Part shown: piece after piece, positions 1-8,223 of the stretch
Layout of the letters: each line of letters begins with the position of its first letter
How positions within the stretch are numbered: the first letter of the stretch is position 1
Source of the DNA: Paractinoplanes rishiriensis
Lineage (GTDB): Bacteria > Actinomycetota > Actinomycetes > Mycobacteriales > Micromonosporaceae
Reading direction: 5' to 3'
DNA: 64,000 nucleotides
Assembly: GCF_016862375.1 (NCBI RefSeq)
Contig: NZ_BOMV01000073.1
Span: forward strand, 62,001 to 126,000
Program-made: the position numbers and the translations under genes
Notes under the pieces: generated by a model
Seen by the model: the letters and a program-made list of their open reading frames with translations, nothing else
Databases searched by the model: none
What the model was told of the DNA's origin: nothing

Positions 1-1
1 G

Positions 2-214
2 GAGCTGGACCCGCCGGCGCGGTGGACGGCCGTCCGGGCGGCTCAGCTGCCACCCGCGCCGCAGCCGTTCACGGGTCGCACCGCCGAACTCGACCGCCTC
101 GACCGGCTGCTGACGGACCGGCCGGCCGCGCTGGTCATCTCGGCGATCTCCGGCACCGCCGGCGTCGGCAAGCCGAACCCAGAAAATTGGCACACTTTTA
201 AGATCACCCATTGA
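2..214 (+). pseudogene. 5' part of AfsR/SARP-type NB-ARC regulator, cut by the element
   Basis: Open from the left edge in frame 2. It reads through a GRTAELDRLDRLLT linker into the Walker A start SGTAGVGK. At base 172 the sequence leaves the host gene, runs on as PNPENWHTFKITH inside the element and stops at 212-214. The missing continuation, TALAVHWAHRRRD, is found at 39353 onward on the same strand. The two halves are therefore one NB-ARC/TPR regulator split by an integrative element. The intact family (AfsR-like SARPs) has DNA-binding and BTAD domains before this point; here they would lie left of the window. Whether the truncated N-terminal half still binds DNA cannot be seen. Confidence 0.85.
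146..195. other. attL of the integrative element
   Basis: The host half-site is 146-169, the shared dinucleotide AA is 170-171 and the element half-site is 172-195. Joining 172-195 with 39326-39349 around AA gives a 50-bp attP whose arms are an imperfect inverted repeat: both arms, read toward the centre, begin GTGTG and contain GGGTT followed by GG. Joining 146-169 with 39352-39375 restores an uninterrupted P-loop coding sequence (attB). An AA core with symmetric flanks fits large serine integrases. Seen by eye; the crossover is defined only to the shared AAG (170-172 and 39350-39352). Confidence 0.85.
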
Positions 215-282
215 CCCGATTAGGGTCGATCAGCGCCGCTGATGCGCGGCGCCCAACCCGTCAGGCCGACGTCCAGCCGGTA

Positions 283-426
283 CCCGCAGCGCGGGGCATC
301 GCCTCCCGGACGCGCCTCGCCGTTTCAGCGTAGTTGCCGGGGCCGCGTGGGTCGCCGTGTGCCCCTCGTTCGGGTGACTCCCACCCGCGAACCCTGATCA
401 TTTCGCCCGGTCCCCGCAGCGCGGGG
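283..426. repeat. Duplicated small hairpin CCCGCAGCGCGGGG in the left-end non-coding region
   Basis: The 14-nt inverted repeat (arms CCCGC and GCGGG, loop AGC) occurs at 283-296 and again at 412-426. The region 215-534 has no convincing gene: the open frames through it are composition shadows. Two identical hairpins 130 bp apart near the element end could be protein-binding sites or attenuators, but nothing identifies a function. Confidence 0.4.
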
Positions 427-534
427 TCGGGCTACCGGCGCATGCCCTTGCGCCGTCACGTCTCCCGACCCTAGGCGCCCGCGCGCCTCGGGAGGCGGCC
501 CATCGAATCCCTTACCTGCAAAGGACTCCTTGCC

Positions 535-912
535 ATGATCCGCGCCCAAGAACAAGTGCAACCCGCAACCACAACCGACCCAAACCGGTCGCACCAACGA
601 TCACCCAACGCGGTGCGGCCCGACCCGATGCACAGCCGATCCGGCCAGCCAAGCCGACAACTACCGGTCCGACCTGAGCAGGGAACACCGGTCGGTCCCG
701 GTCCCGGTAAGCCTCGCCGGATGGGTCCTGCTGCCCGTCCGGGACGGGACGGCATGGCTCACACAAGCGTGCGCCCGTGGACCTGTGACACCTACCTACG
801 CGTGCAGGTCGGGGACGTGTACCTGTCGATGCTCGCCGCGAACGCGCGGCGGGTGCTCGCCGATCTGTCCGCCCTACTCGCACTCGCCGCTATCGAGGGG
901 GTGGCCCTGTGA
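535..912 (+). CDS. Small hypothetical protein upstream of the SpdB-like gene
   Basis: Encodes 125 aa from ATG 535, which has a fair ribosome site (AAAGGA, 8 bases upstream). The first 70 residues are low-complexity, rich in Gln, Pro and Arg. The last 50 (from ATG 754, MAHTSVRPWTCDTYLR) look like a compact domain ending in an Ala/Leu helix, so translation might begin at 754 instead. The stop overlaps the next GTG start in a GTGA arrangement at 909-912, implying translational coupling with the DUF2637 gene. No family recognised; probably a transfer-associated accessory protein by position only. Confidence 0.5.
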   Translation: MIRAQEQVQPATTTDPNRSHQRSPNAVRPDPMHSRSGQPSRQLPVRPEQGTPVGPGPGKPRRMGPAARPGRDGMAHTSVRPWTCDTYLRVQVGDVYLSMLAANARRVLADLSALLALAAIEGVAL

Positions 913-1766
913 ACACCAAGACTGACAAGACATTGCTGATCCTTACCGCCCTGTTCGTGGGTGGACTCGCGGTGGTCGCGGGCGCGATCAGCTTCGACCA
1001 CATGCGGGAGCTGGCCACCCACCACGATCAGACCGGGTGGAAGTCGTACGCGTTCCCGATCAGCGTGGATGGCCTAGAGATCGTGGCCAGCCTCTACCTG
1101 GTCGCGCAGCGACGCGCCGGGCGCCCGACCGGGTGGGTTCCGTGGGTGGCGCTGATCGTCGGCACCGCCGCGAGCCTCGCCGCGAACGTCGCCGTGGGCG
1201 GCGCCGATCCGGTCGGCAAGGCGCTTGCCGGGTGGCCGGCGCTGTCCATGCTCGTGTCCGTGAAGCTGTTGTTCGCCATGTTGGATCATGAAACACGAGA
1301 TGATCAGCGGACGATCGTCCGGGACGATCAGCAGACGGTTCGAGACGATCAGCGGACGTCCGGGACCGTCCCGGCCGACCCGGAGATCGTCCGGCGGAGC
1401 GGACGGGACGACGCGGCACCGTCCGCGACCGTCCCGGCCGACCGGTCGGCCGACACACCGACTACAACCGCCCCGGGCGGCAGTGGGCACCCGGGCGGCC
1501 CGGCGGCACCGATCGACGTGCGCACCGTGGCGCACCTTATTCCGGCCGCGCGGGCGGCCCGCGCCACGCTCGCTGAGACTGGCCTGTCGCTGTCGCGGGA
1601 CCACCTTGCCGACGTCATGCGCGACGAGGGGCACGGCGTGTCAAACGAACGCGCGTCACTCCTGCTCAAGATGCTCAAGGCCGAACAGGACGTGACCGCG
1701 ATCGAACCGGGCACCATCCCACCTCGATCGCAAGAACCGGAAACGCTAACGGAGGTGGTGGCCTAA
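909..1766 (+). CDS. DUF2637 (SpdB-like) membrane protein
   Basis: Encodes 285 aa. The N-terminal half has four membrane segments (about 9-29, 47-67, 75-98 and 105-124), matching the DUF2637 pattern of actinomycete mobile elements, where such proteins are annotated as SpdB or transfer proteins and are thought to help spread of DNA between mycelial compartments. Residues about 127-148 are an RDDQ-rich charged stretch made by an imperfect 20-odd-bp repeat (near 1288-1365). The C-terminal part (about 195-265) looks like a winged-helix DNA-binding domain. The fusion of membrane segments to a DNA-binding tail is usual for this family. GTG start overlapping the upstream stop. Expected in the plasma membrane. 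Confidence 0.8.
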   Translation: MNTKTDKTLLILTALFVGGLAVVAGAISFDHMRELATHHDQTGWKSYAFPISVDGLEIVASLYLVAQRRAGRPTGWVPWVALIVGTAASLAANVAVGGADPVGKALAGWPALSMLVSVKLLFAMLDHETRDDQRTIVRDDQQTVRDDQRTSGTVPADPEIVRRSGRDDAAPSATVPADRSADTPTTTAPGGSGHPGGPAAPIDVRTVAHLIPAARAARATLAETGLSLSRDHLADVMRDEGHGVSNERASLLLKMLKAEQDVTAIEPGTIPPRSQEPETLTEVVA

Positions 1767-1790
1767 TACGCCAGCCGTAGATCGTGATGG

Positions 1791-1955
1791 TTATGGATGT
1801 TGGTGCTGGTAGTGGCTGATTTTGGCGCGGTGTTGGTGGCGACGTTGCCAGGTTGACCAGGTGTCCGGGCAGGCGATGCGGCTGGCGGTTCGATGACGTG
1901 GACGACCAGCAGGTGCCGGATTTCGTTGCAGGTCAATGCGATCAGCCCGTCTGGT
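1791..1955 (-). pseudogene. 3' remnant of an IS701-like transposase
   Basis: The minus strand encodes a decayed transposase tail. One frame reads GLIALTCNEIRHLLVVHVI. After a frame change near 1850 another frame reads TWSTWQRRHQHRAKISHYQ and ends at TAA 1793-1791. The arginine/histidine-rich end following a NEIRxLL stretch is typical of actinomycete IS701-type transposase C-termini. No terminal inverted repeats or upstream part are visible, so it is a fragment. The rest of the 1767-2148 gap holds only the leader of the next gene. Confidence 0.55.
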
Positions 1956-2148
1956 GGTGGGGTGCGGGTCTGAATGGGTGCAAGGCTTGCCCGCTTCCGT
2001 TAGGTATCCAGCCGCCTCCGCGAGGTGTGGGAAGATTTGGTATCACCCCGTGAATTGCGTGAAATCCTCGATGTACCTCCACCGGACCGCCCATTCAGGG
2101 AGCTGCTTCGCTACCGTCGGTAGGGCTGTCAACGCGCGGAGGAGCCCC

Positions 2149-3558
2149 ATGACCGACACGCCGTCTACATTGGCTGATCTCTTGAGATTGGCGACGTGGG
2201 GTCCACGTGACCTGGTGGCCGCCATCAACACGCGGTTGTCGCGGCAGGGACGCGATCGTCAGCGTATCGATCCGACCGCCGGCTACTTCTGGCTCCGTGG
2301 GGGTCAGCCCCGTCCGTCCGTGCGCTGGCTCGTCGCAGCGGTGCTGACCGAGCGACTCGGTTTCAACGTCGACACAAGCCAGCTCTGGCCAGGCACAGAG
2401 ACCGGTGAGGTAGCGGCGGCGAGCGGATTCGAGTCGGTGTCACATGTAGATGATCTGCTGCGTGAACTCGGCCACCTGTCCACCATCGCGGCTACGCCGT
2501 TAAGCCCGGTCGGTGATGCCTCCGGTCTCGACCTCATCGGAGTGGTACTGGACCAGTTTCGTGGCCTTTCAGTCTCCGCCCGGCTGCGACCCGATCATGA
2601 GAACATTAATCCCGAGCAGGTCGATCTTGTTGCGGCTCACGTCGCCGATTTGCGGCGGCTGGATGATCGGCACGGTGGCGGCGCGTTAAGCGTGCGTTAT
2701 GTGACATCCCAGCTGCGCAGCACGATGGACATGGTTGAATATGCGAGCTACGACGCCGCTACGGGTCGGCGGCTGTTGGCAATCGTGGCCGATCTGGCGC
2801 AACTGCTCGGATGGCTTCATTTCGACTCCAGCCGCTACGGTGCGGCGGAGCGATATCTGCTGCTCAGCGTGGGCGTTTGCCGCGCGCTGGGGGACACCGA
2901 ACGTGCTGCGAACGTCATCGGAATGCTCAGCTACGTGTCCGCTTTCGCTGGGCACGGCCGCCAAGCCGTGCATCTCGCCGAGGCGGCACACACCGAGTCC
3001 CGATCGCAGGACGCGCTTATGAGGGCACGACTTCTTGGCCGTGAAGCGACCGCCGCTGCGTCGGACGGTGACCTCGCGGGCTTCCGTCGCTGCGCCGAGG
3101 CAGCCGCTGTCCTGCTCGGTGAGGACGTCACGGATGAACCGAGGCCGACGTTTTTGTACTACCTCAGCCCTCTGCAACTGGCTGCGGAAACCGGCCAGGC
3201 ATTAGTGACGCTCGCGGCCCGCTCGACCGTCCATCGCAAGCGGCTGCTCGACGAGGGAATCGACGTGCTGAGCACCGCGGTAGCCGAGATGACTGGTACT
3301 GACGACGCCAACGGGCCGGCCTACGCCAGATCGGGGCTGCTCCACAGCACATTCCTCGCGCAGGCACTCATGCAACGTGGCAGGACGAGCGAGGCCATCG
3401 GAGTGATCAGGGACGGTTTGCCGCTTTTGCCTACAGTTCAGTCACCTCGTAGCCGTAGTTACCTGCGGGTCCTCCGGCCGGTCCTGGGCCGTCACTCGCG
3501 GTCCGCAGAGGTCAAAGCCTTCCTTCCTGAGTTCGATGCCGCACTATTGCATGCATGA
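2149..3558 (+). CDS. XRE-like HTH regulator with TPR-type helical repeats
   Basis: Encodes 469 aa from ATG 2149, chosen because GGAGGAG lies just upstream; the frame is open further but the extension is unconvincing. Residues 1-75 resemble the short helix-turn-helix at the front of Streptomyces TPR regulators (LADLLRLATWGPRDLV, then a PRPSVRWLVAAVL helix). From about residue 170 the protein is all-helical with TPR-like repeats rich in Ala, Leu and Arg. Its stop overlaps the GNAT start in ATGA (3555-3558), so the two are co-translated. Likely a cytoplasmic regulator of the adjacent genes. Composition is less GC-biased than the backbone, suggesting separately acquired cargo. Confidence 0.65.
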   Translation: MTDTPSTLADLLRLATWGPRDLVAAINTRLSRQGRDRQRIDPTAGYFWLRGGQPRPSVRWLVAAVLTERLGFNVDTSQLWPGTETGEVAAASGFESVSHVDDLLRELGHLSTIAATPLSPVGDASGLDLIGVVLDQFRGLSVSARLRPDHENINPEQVDLVAAHVADLRRLDDRHGGGALSVRYVTSQLRSTMDMVEYASYDAATGRRLLAIVADLAQLLGWLHFDSSRYGAAERYLLLSVGVCRALGDTERAANVIGMLSYVSAFAGHGRQAVHLAEAAHTESRSQDALMRARLLGREATAAASDGDLAGFRRCAEAAAVLLGEDVTDEPRPTFLYYLSPLQLAAETGQALVTLAARSTVHRKRLLDEGIDVLSTAVAEMTGTDDANGPAYARSGLLHSTFLAQALMQRGRTSEAIGVIRDGLPLLPTVQSPRSRSYLRVLRPVLGRHSRSAEVKAFLPEFDAALLHA

Positions 3559-4112
3559 CCACCGGCAATCTCGATGCACCCTTCCATGGTGATGCACACA
3601 ACGACGTCATTTTCGTTGTACGGCGGACCGATCATCCAGACGCCGCGAGGATGCTCGGCGCGTTCTACCGCGAGCAGGTAGGGCGGTACGGATACGCCGA
3701 GTCCGTCGATCTTGACCCGAACGTCTACGACGATCCGAGCGGGATCTTTCTTGTCATCTACCGAGACAGCAGGCCGGTCGGCTGCGGTGGTTGCCGCAGG
3801 GCCGACAGATCTAGAGATACCTTCGAGATCAAGAAGACGTACCTGGTTCCCGAAGCCCGTGGATGCGGCCTCGGTCATCAGCTTCTCGAAGCGTTGGAGC
3901 GCGCCGCCGTCGCCGGGGGCGCGCACAGAATCATCCTGGAAACCGGCATACGCAACAGCGCGGCGCTGCGGCTGTTTATCGGCAGCGGTTACACGCCGAT
4001 GGCGCGCTACGTTGCCGGGCGAGACCCGGCGATCAACCGAGCGTTCGAGAAGATGCTGACGCGGTCGCCGCAGCGACTCAGGACTGGGGATGCTCGGTCA
4101 GCCATCGTTTGA
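3555..4112 (+). CDS. GNAT-family N-acetyltransferase
   Basis: Encodes 185 aa. The acetyl-CoA-binding motif A is clear at about 97-115 (TYLVPEARGCGLGHQLLEAL, the R/Q-x-x-G-x-G/A loop), followed by a beta strand (HRIILETG) and a C-terminal NSAALRLFIGSGY motif. GNAT enzymes transfer acetyl from acetyl-CoA to an amine; the substrate cannot be told. Translation is coupled to the preceding regulator by a 4-bp overlap, so the pair may be a regulator-enzyme unit, for instance detoxification or modification of a small molecule. The 3' end overlaps the convergent epimerase gene by 35 bp. Confidence 0.8.
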   Translation: MTTGNLDAPFHGDAHNDVIFVVRRTDHPDAARMLGAFYREQVGRYGYAESVDLDPNVYDDPSGIFLVIYRDSRPVGCGGCRRADRSRDTFEIKKTYLVPEARGCGLGHQLLEALERAAVAGGAHRIILETGIRNSAALRLFIGSGYTPMARYVAGRDPAINRAFEKMLTRSPQRLRTGDARSAIV

Positions 4113-5109
4113 GCAGCATTTGCTCCCGTGCCGGGTTGATTCCATGTTCGCTGAAACGTTCGTGCTCGACGGGTCGGCCACCACGTCTCAGCCAGGCCCA
4201 GGTGTCGGCGACGGTCCGGGTTAGGGGACGGCAACGCAATCCTGCCGCGTGAGCCCGATCGGTTCGCATGCTCCAAGGCGCAGCCGCATTACGCCACAAC
4301 GGCAGCTCGGTCCACTCTGTGACGCCTCGGCTCGTCAACCAATCCTCGTCAACCCAGACAAAGATTATCGGCCAATTCGTTACCCCGACTGCGTCGGCAC
4401 ACGCGTTCAGCATGTCACCGAATGTCGCTTCACCCATTTTCGGTGCAACGTTGTAGACGCCGTTGTCTAGATTTTCTACCCGCTCTAGAAGGAACAGAGA
4501 TAGATCGCGGACGTCTACCGGCTGAATACCGCGGTCAGGTGCGGGCACCAGTATGTCTCCTCCGCGGTGAATTCTAGTCAGCCACCATTGCAGACGGCCG
4601 ACGTATTCGCGCGGGCCAAGCACGACATGCGGTCGCAAAATTAGAAGTCGTTCTTTCCCAAAAGCCCGCTCGCAGGCCATCTCGCATCCCACCTTCAGCG
4701 GACCGTACGCATCGGGATCCCATTGTCGTGTCACAGGATCCAGGTCCGGGTAGCCATCCCATAGCGGAGAATCCTCATCAACCGGAGCATGCGGCCAATC
4801 ACGGTAAGCAGAAATCGTCGAAACGAACGTGTAGTGTCCGGTTGCCGGTGCCAACAGTTCGGCCGACCGCCCGACAACCGCGGGCACACTTCCCGACACG
4901 TCGACCGCAGCGTCCCACGGCCCTTCCTGTAGCAGCGACTTAAGATCCGCTGCGCTCTCGCGGTCGCCCTTCACATGGCGCACACCATCGGGTAACGCCG
5001 CAGGGGATCGGCCTCGATTGTACACAGTGACGTCGTGGCCCCGCGCGACGGCGCTCTCGACAAGCGTCCGACCGACAAACCACGACCCGCCAAGGACCAA
5101 AATCCGCAC
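4078..5109 (-). CDS. NAD(P)-dependent epimerase/reductase (extended SDR)
   Basis: Encodes 343 aa from GTG 5109, chosen because the Rossmann strand begins immediately (VRILVLGGSWFVG) and a GAGGGG ribosome site precedes it. The glycine-rich cofactor loop GGSWFVG is at about 7-13. VSTISAYRDW supplies the catalytic Ser region and YGPLK the Y-x-x-x-K pair. Family members are sugar-nucleotide epimerases or dehydratases and isoflavone-reductase-like enzymes; the substrate is unknown. It converges on the GNAT gene with overlapping 3' ends. Cytoplasmic. No sugar-nucleotide or glycosyltransferase gene lies nearby, so a role in a sugar pathway is not supported. Confidence 0.75.
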   Translation of the reverse strand: MRILVLGGSWFVGRTLVESAVARGHDVTVYNRGRSPAALPDGVRHVKGDRESAADLKSLLQEGPWDAAVDVSGSVPAVVGRSAELLAPATGHYTFVSTISAYRDWPHAPVDEDSPLWDGYPDLDPVTRQWDPDAYGPLKVGCEMACERAFGKERLLILRPHVVLGPREYVGRLQWWLTRIHRGGDILVPAPDRGIQPVDVRDLSLFLLERVENLDNGVYNVAPKMGEATFGDMLNACADAVGVTNWPIIFVWVDEDWLTSRGVTEWTELPLWRNAAAPWSMRTDRAHAAGLRCRPLTRTVADTWAWLRRGGRPVEHERFSEHGINPAREQMLLKRWLTEHPQS

Positions 5110-5411
5110 GACCTCACCCCTCGGAACCGGAAGCTGCACGCGACACTTTTCACACAATTCACGTCTACATCGTGGACATTCTCATTGTCCACGACGAGGC
5201 GGCCTTCCGGCAACGGTGACCCATTCGCCATGATGATCGGCGAGCACAGCGGTGGCCGCACGGGCACGACGGTCGAGCCAGTTGGTATTGGACCGAACGG
5301 GTTTGCAATTGAAACTATCCAGAAGACGAATCCTCTATGCCGTCGGTGCGCGATCGGTTCTCGCACGCCGACACAACGGATCATCGCGACGAAGCCGGAA
5401 GGAAGAGAACG
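5110..5411. promoter_or_regulatory. Divergent non-coding region
   Basis: About 300 bp between the epimerase start (minus) and a small membrane gene (plus). No convincing gene is seen. It probably carries promoters in both directions. A GGAAGGAAG ribosome site lies at its right end, just before ATG 5412. Confidence 0.3.
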
Positions 5412-5636
5412 ATGATGTTACTGGTAGCAGTGATCGCGATCTTCGCACTGTTCCTGGGCCTCCTCGGCGGGTTCGTTCTCGCCAAACGTTCGCAGCGATG
5501 GTGTCCCGGGTGCGGCATCATCATCACGACGGAGCACTGCCCCGTCCGTCACCAAGGAATTGGGCCACCCGCCGAACTTACTACGGCCGCTGGCCGCTGC
5601 CTCGATTTCAAGCAACGCGCTGTGATGACGGGCTGA
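5412..5636 (+). CDS. Small single-pass membrane protein with CxxC
   Basis: Encodes 74 aa from ATG 5412, selected by the purine-rich ribosome site GGAAGGAAGAG; the frame is open upstream but the hydrophobic segment sits exactly at this start. Residues 2-24 are a strong membrane helix (LLVAVIAIFALFLGLLGGFV), then KRSQRW and WCPGCG, a possible metal-binding pair with a second Cys-containing turn (EHCP). The family was not recognised. It stands alone between a divergent region and the GPP34 operon. Likely anchored in the plasma membrane with a cytoplasmic tail. Confidence 0.6.
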   Translation: MMLLVAVIAIFALFLGLLGGFVLAKRSQRWCPGCGIIITTEHCPVRHQGIGPPAELTTAAGRCLDFKQRAVMTG

Positions 5637-5847
5637 ACGGCGCCGCGTGCCGCCGGCCCGTTCCACTTTCCGCGGAGGATCTTCCAGTCTTCCAGTCTCC
5701 TCAAATGTGTTTTCACTAGGGCCTAGGTGCGCTCCATCATCGTCGGCCTTGGGAGCCGCAGCGGCGGGACTACACAAATCCATCCGTGGGTCAGCTGCGA
5801 GCGCTAGGTGGGCTCGTGTCAATACGTAGGTGCGGAAGGTGGTCGTC

Positions 5848-6657
5848 ATGTCGTCATCCCTGGCGTCGAAGCTCACTGATGCTCTGTGGCTTGCGGCGCA
5901 TGACGGCGTTGATAGCAGGCCGTGTATCGGTGAACGGCCGCTGGCCGTTGGATTGGCGGCGGGGCTGCTCGCCGAGTTGCTGCATGGCGGTTTCACCGAA
6001 TTGCGACAGGGTGAGCTTTTCCGCGCGACGGACGTGTTGCCTGGTGATCCTGCTCTTTCTCCGTTGCTGGTGACGATGGTGACGGAGGAGCGGGATTGGC
6101 AGCGGTCCGCACCGGTGGTCCGGGCGCATGCGCGGGTGAACGAAGGCTACGAATGGCCTCGGCTGGCTGGCGATGGCCTGGATGGGCTGCAATCGGCCCG
6201 TGACGGGCGGGGCAGATCCAGTGTGGTGCAGGGAGAGTTCCGGCATCGGATGCGCGGTCATGACCTTGGCGTGTGGTTGTCGTATCTGGCTTATGAGCAG
6301 CGTGCCGAGCGGCTGGTGATCGACCGCCTTGAGCGTGCCGGCCTGGTGCAGCGTCAGGGACACACACGTCTGTTCCGCAGTCCGGTGGTGCGGTTCGTGC
6401 CGTGCGACTCTGCGGTGTCTGGGAATCCGGCGAACGGCATCACGACGGCGATACAGCGTGGGTACAGCCTCAACGGCCGGGAGTTGGTTCTAGCCGGGTT
6501 GTTCTTGGCGACCGGTCTGCACCATCACGCGCTGGCCACGCTGAGTCTTCACGAACGCTCCGTTCTGGCCGACCAGCTCGGGCAGGGCCTGGATCCGATG
6601 TCGCGAGAACTGCTGAGCGCTGCTGACGCCGCTATCGGCGAGGCGGCCATGCGCTAA
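5848..6657 (+). CDS. GPP34 (GOLPH3/VPS74-like) family protein
   Basis: Encodes 269 aa from ATG 5848 (GGAAGGTGG upstream; GTG 5830 in frame is the alternative). Helix-rich throughout, with the GPP34 layout: N-terminal LTDALWLAAHD, an IGERPLAVGLAAGLLAELL helix, then RLERAGLVQ and a C-terminal LAGLFLATGL helix. In eukaryotes the family binds phosphatidylinositol-4-phosphate at the Golgi; bacterial members are common in actinomycetes and have no settled role. It heads a run of plus-strand genes: APC transporter, GNAT, micro-ORF and methyltransferase. Cytoplasmic, possibly membrane-peripheral. Confidence 0.75.
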   Translation: MSSSLASKLTDALWLAAHDGVDSRPCIGERPLAVGLAAGLLAELLHGGFTELRQGELFRATDVLPGDPALSPLLVTMVTEERDWQRSAPVVRAHARVNEGYEWPRLAGDGLDGLQSARDGRGRSSVVQGEFRHRMRGHDLGVWLSYLAYEQRAERLVIDRLERAGLVQRQGHTRLFRSPVVRFVPCDSAVSGNPANGITTAIQRGYSLNGRELVLAGLFLATGLHHHALATLSLHERSVLADQLGQGLDPMSRELLSAADAAIGEAAMR

Positions 6658-6714
6658 CACCGCGGAACATCCCCATCCCTCACCCTTCATCCCTTGTTTC
6701 AGGAGGACTTCATA

Positions 6715-8223
6715 GTGTCCGCAGTATCCGCCCCCCTCGCGGGGAGCACGGTCTCCACCGCGTTAGCCCGTAACCGGCTCGGCGCGTTCGCGATCGGTTC
6801 GACGATCGCCTCGTCAGTGGCACCGCTGACGGTGGTCGCACTGGTGGTCAGCACCGCCTTGGCGGTGACCGGCCTGCTCGGCGTCCCGATCGCGATCATC
6901 GCAGTCGCCACGATCCTGATGATCTTCGTGGTCGGGTACTTGGCGATGGCCCGGCACATCCCGAACGCGGGCGCGTTCTACGCCTACGTCGCGCACGGTA
7001 TCGGCCGGCCGTTCGGCGTCGGTACGTCGTGGCTGGCGTTGGCTACTTATAACGCGTTCCAGTTGTGCTGTTACGGCGGGTTCGGTGCGGCGATCGCGGT
7101 GCCGCTGGCCCAGCAGTGGTTCGGCATCGACCTGCCGTGGTTTATGGCCGCGTTCGCCGTGTGGCTGCTCGTGGCGGTGCTCGGAGCGAACGAGATCAGC
7201 CTGTCGGAGAAAGTGCTGGTCGTGTTGGTCGTCGCCGAGACGATCCTGGTGGTGCTCTACAGCGCCGCCATTATGGCCACGCCGGGGTTCGGTTTCACCG
7301 GCGCGGCGGTGGCGCCGAGCAATCTGTGGGCGCCGGGCGCGGGCACGTTGATCGTGATCGGGATGACCGCGTTCGCCGGGGTGGAACAGTCGGCGGTCTA
7401 CATCGAGGAATCGAAGAACCCCCGGCGCACGATCCCGGTGGCCACCTACGCCACCATCGCCACGATCGCGGCGGTGTACGTGTTCGCCGCGTGGGTGCAG
7501 ATCTCGGCCGGCGGAGCACAGATCATCGACCGGGCCGCCGCGGAGGGTGCGGATCTGTTCTTCAACCAGACCGCTGTCGTATTGGGCGCAGCGGTCGTCG
7601 ACGTCGGGCATGTGTTGTTGGGGACCAGCCTGATCGCCGCTTTGCTGGCATTCCACAACGCGGTCGCCCGCTACACCTTCGCGCTCGGCCGTGAGGGTGT
7701 GCTGCCGCGGGTGTTCGGCCGCTGCACCCGCAAGGGTGCTCCCCGTAACGCGTCCCTGGCGCAAACCGGTCTCGCGTTCGGGGTGCTCGTTCTGTACGCG
7801 GTCGCGGGCTGGGATCCGCTGGTGCAGTTGTTCTACTGGGGCAGCACCTCCGGCGGTCTCGGAGTGCTGCTGCTGATCACCGCAACCAGCATCGCGGTGA
7901 TCGGGTTCTTCGCCCGCGACACCCACGGTGAAACGCTGTGGCACCGGCTGTTCGCGCCGCTGCTCGCGGTCGTAATTCTGCTGGGCGTCTCCTGGCTCGC
8001 CGTGACCAACCTGCCGACCCTGTTCGGCGTCGAAGCGGGCACCGGCCCTGCCAAGGTCGTACCGGTCGCCTTCCTGATCATTTTCGCCGCGGGTATCTGC
8101 TGGGGTCTGATCCTGCGCCGTGCCCGGCCCGGCGTCTACGAGGGCATCGGTCGCGGCACCCGCAGCGCCGTCGCGGCACCGTCCGGCCTGTCCGCCATCC
8201 TCTCCGAAAGGCACCCCTCATGA
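6715..8223 (+). CDS. APC-family amino acid/amine permease
   Basis: Encodes 502 aa from GTG 6715, supported by AGGAGG about 9 bases upstream. Around twelve membrane helices. The APC signature is clear: G-rich helix 1 (VAPLTVVALVV), IPNAGAFYAYVAHGIG, and the conserved loop EESKNPRRTIPVATYATI. Such proteins import amino acids or polyamines by proton symport or exchange; the substrate is unknown. The stop overlaps the GNAT start (ATGA at 8220-8223), so the pair is co-translated. It may feed an amine to the adjacent acetyltransferase, but that is only inference from coupling. Confidence 0.85.
   Translation: MSAVSAPLAGSTVSTALARNRLGAFAIGSTIASSVAPLTVVALVVSTALAVTGLLGVPIAIIAVATILMIFVVGYLAMARHIPNAGAFYAYVAHGIGRPFGVGTSWLALATYNAFQLCCYGGFGAAIAVPLAQQWFGIDLPWFMAAFAVWLLVAVLGANEISLSEKVLVVLVVAETILVVLYSAAIMATPGFGFTGAAVAPSNLWAPGAGTLIVIGMTAFAGVEQSAVYIEESKNPRRTIPVATYATIATIAAVYVFAAWVQISAGGAQIIDRAAAEGADLFFNQTAVVLGAAVVDVGHVLLGTSLIAALLAFHNAVARYTFALGREGVLPRVFGRCTRKGAPRNASLAQTGLAFGVLVLYAVAGWDPLVQLFYWGSTSGGLGVLLLITATSIAVIGFFARDTHGETLWHRLFAPLLAVVILLGVSWLAVTNLPTLFGVEAGTGPAKVVPVAFLIIFAAGICWGLILRRARPGVYEGIGRGTRSAVAAPSGLSAILSERHPS

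Noticed and set aside
283..426. Paired hairpins as an origin of replication
   Set aside because: Only two short copies, with no AT-rich stretch or further iterons; no evidence beyond repetition.
1377..1384. GACCCGGA as a TraB recognition (TRS) repeat
   Set aside because: Single isolated copies occur by chance in such GC-rich DNA; clusters of direct repeats would be needed.
1853..2148. Upstream extension of the TPR regulator from 1936
   Set aside because: The extra 71 codons lack a ribosome site and protein-like composition; GGAGGAG marks ATG 2149.
6814..8214. 466-codon minus frame opposite the APC permease
   Set aside because: Arg/His/Gln-rich shadow of a clear twelve-helix transporter on the plus strand.
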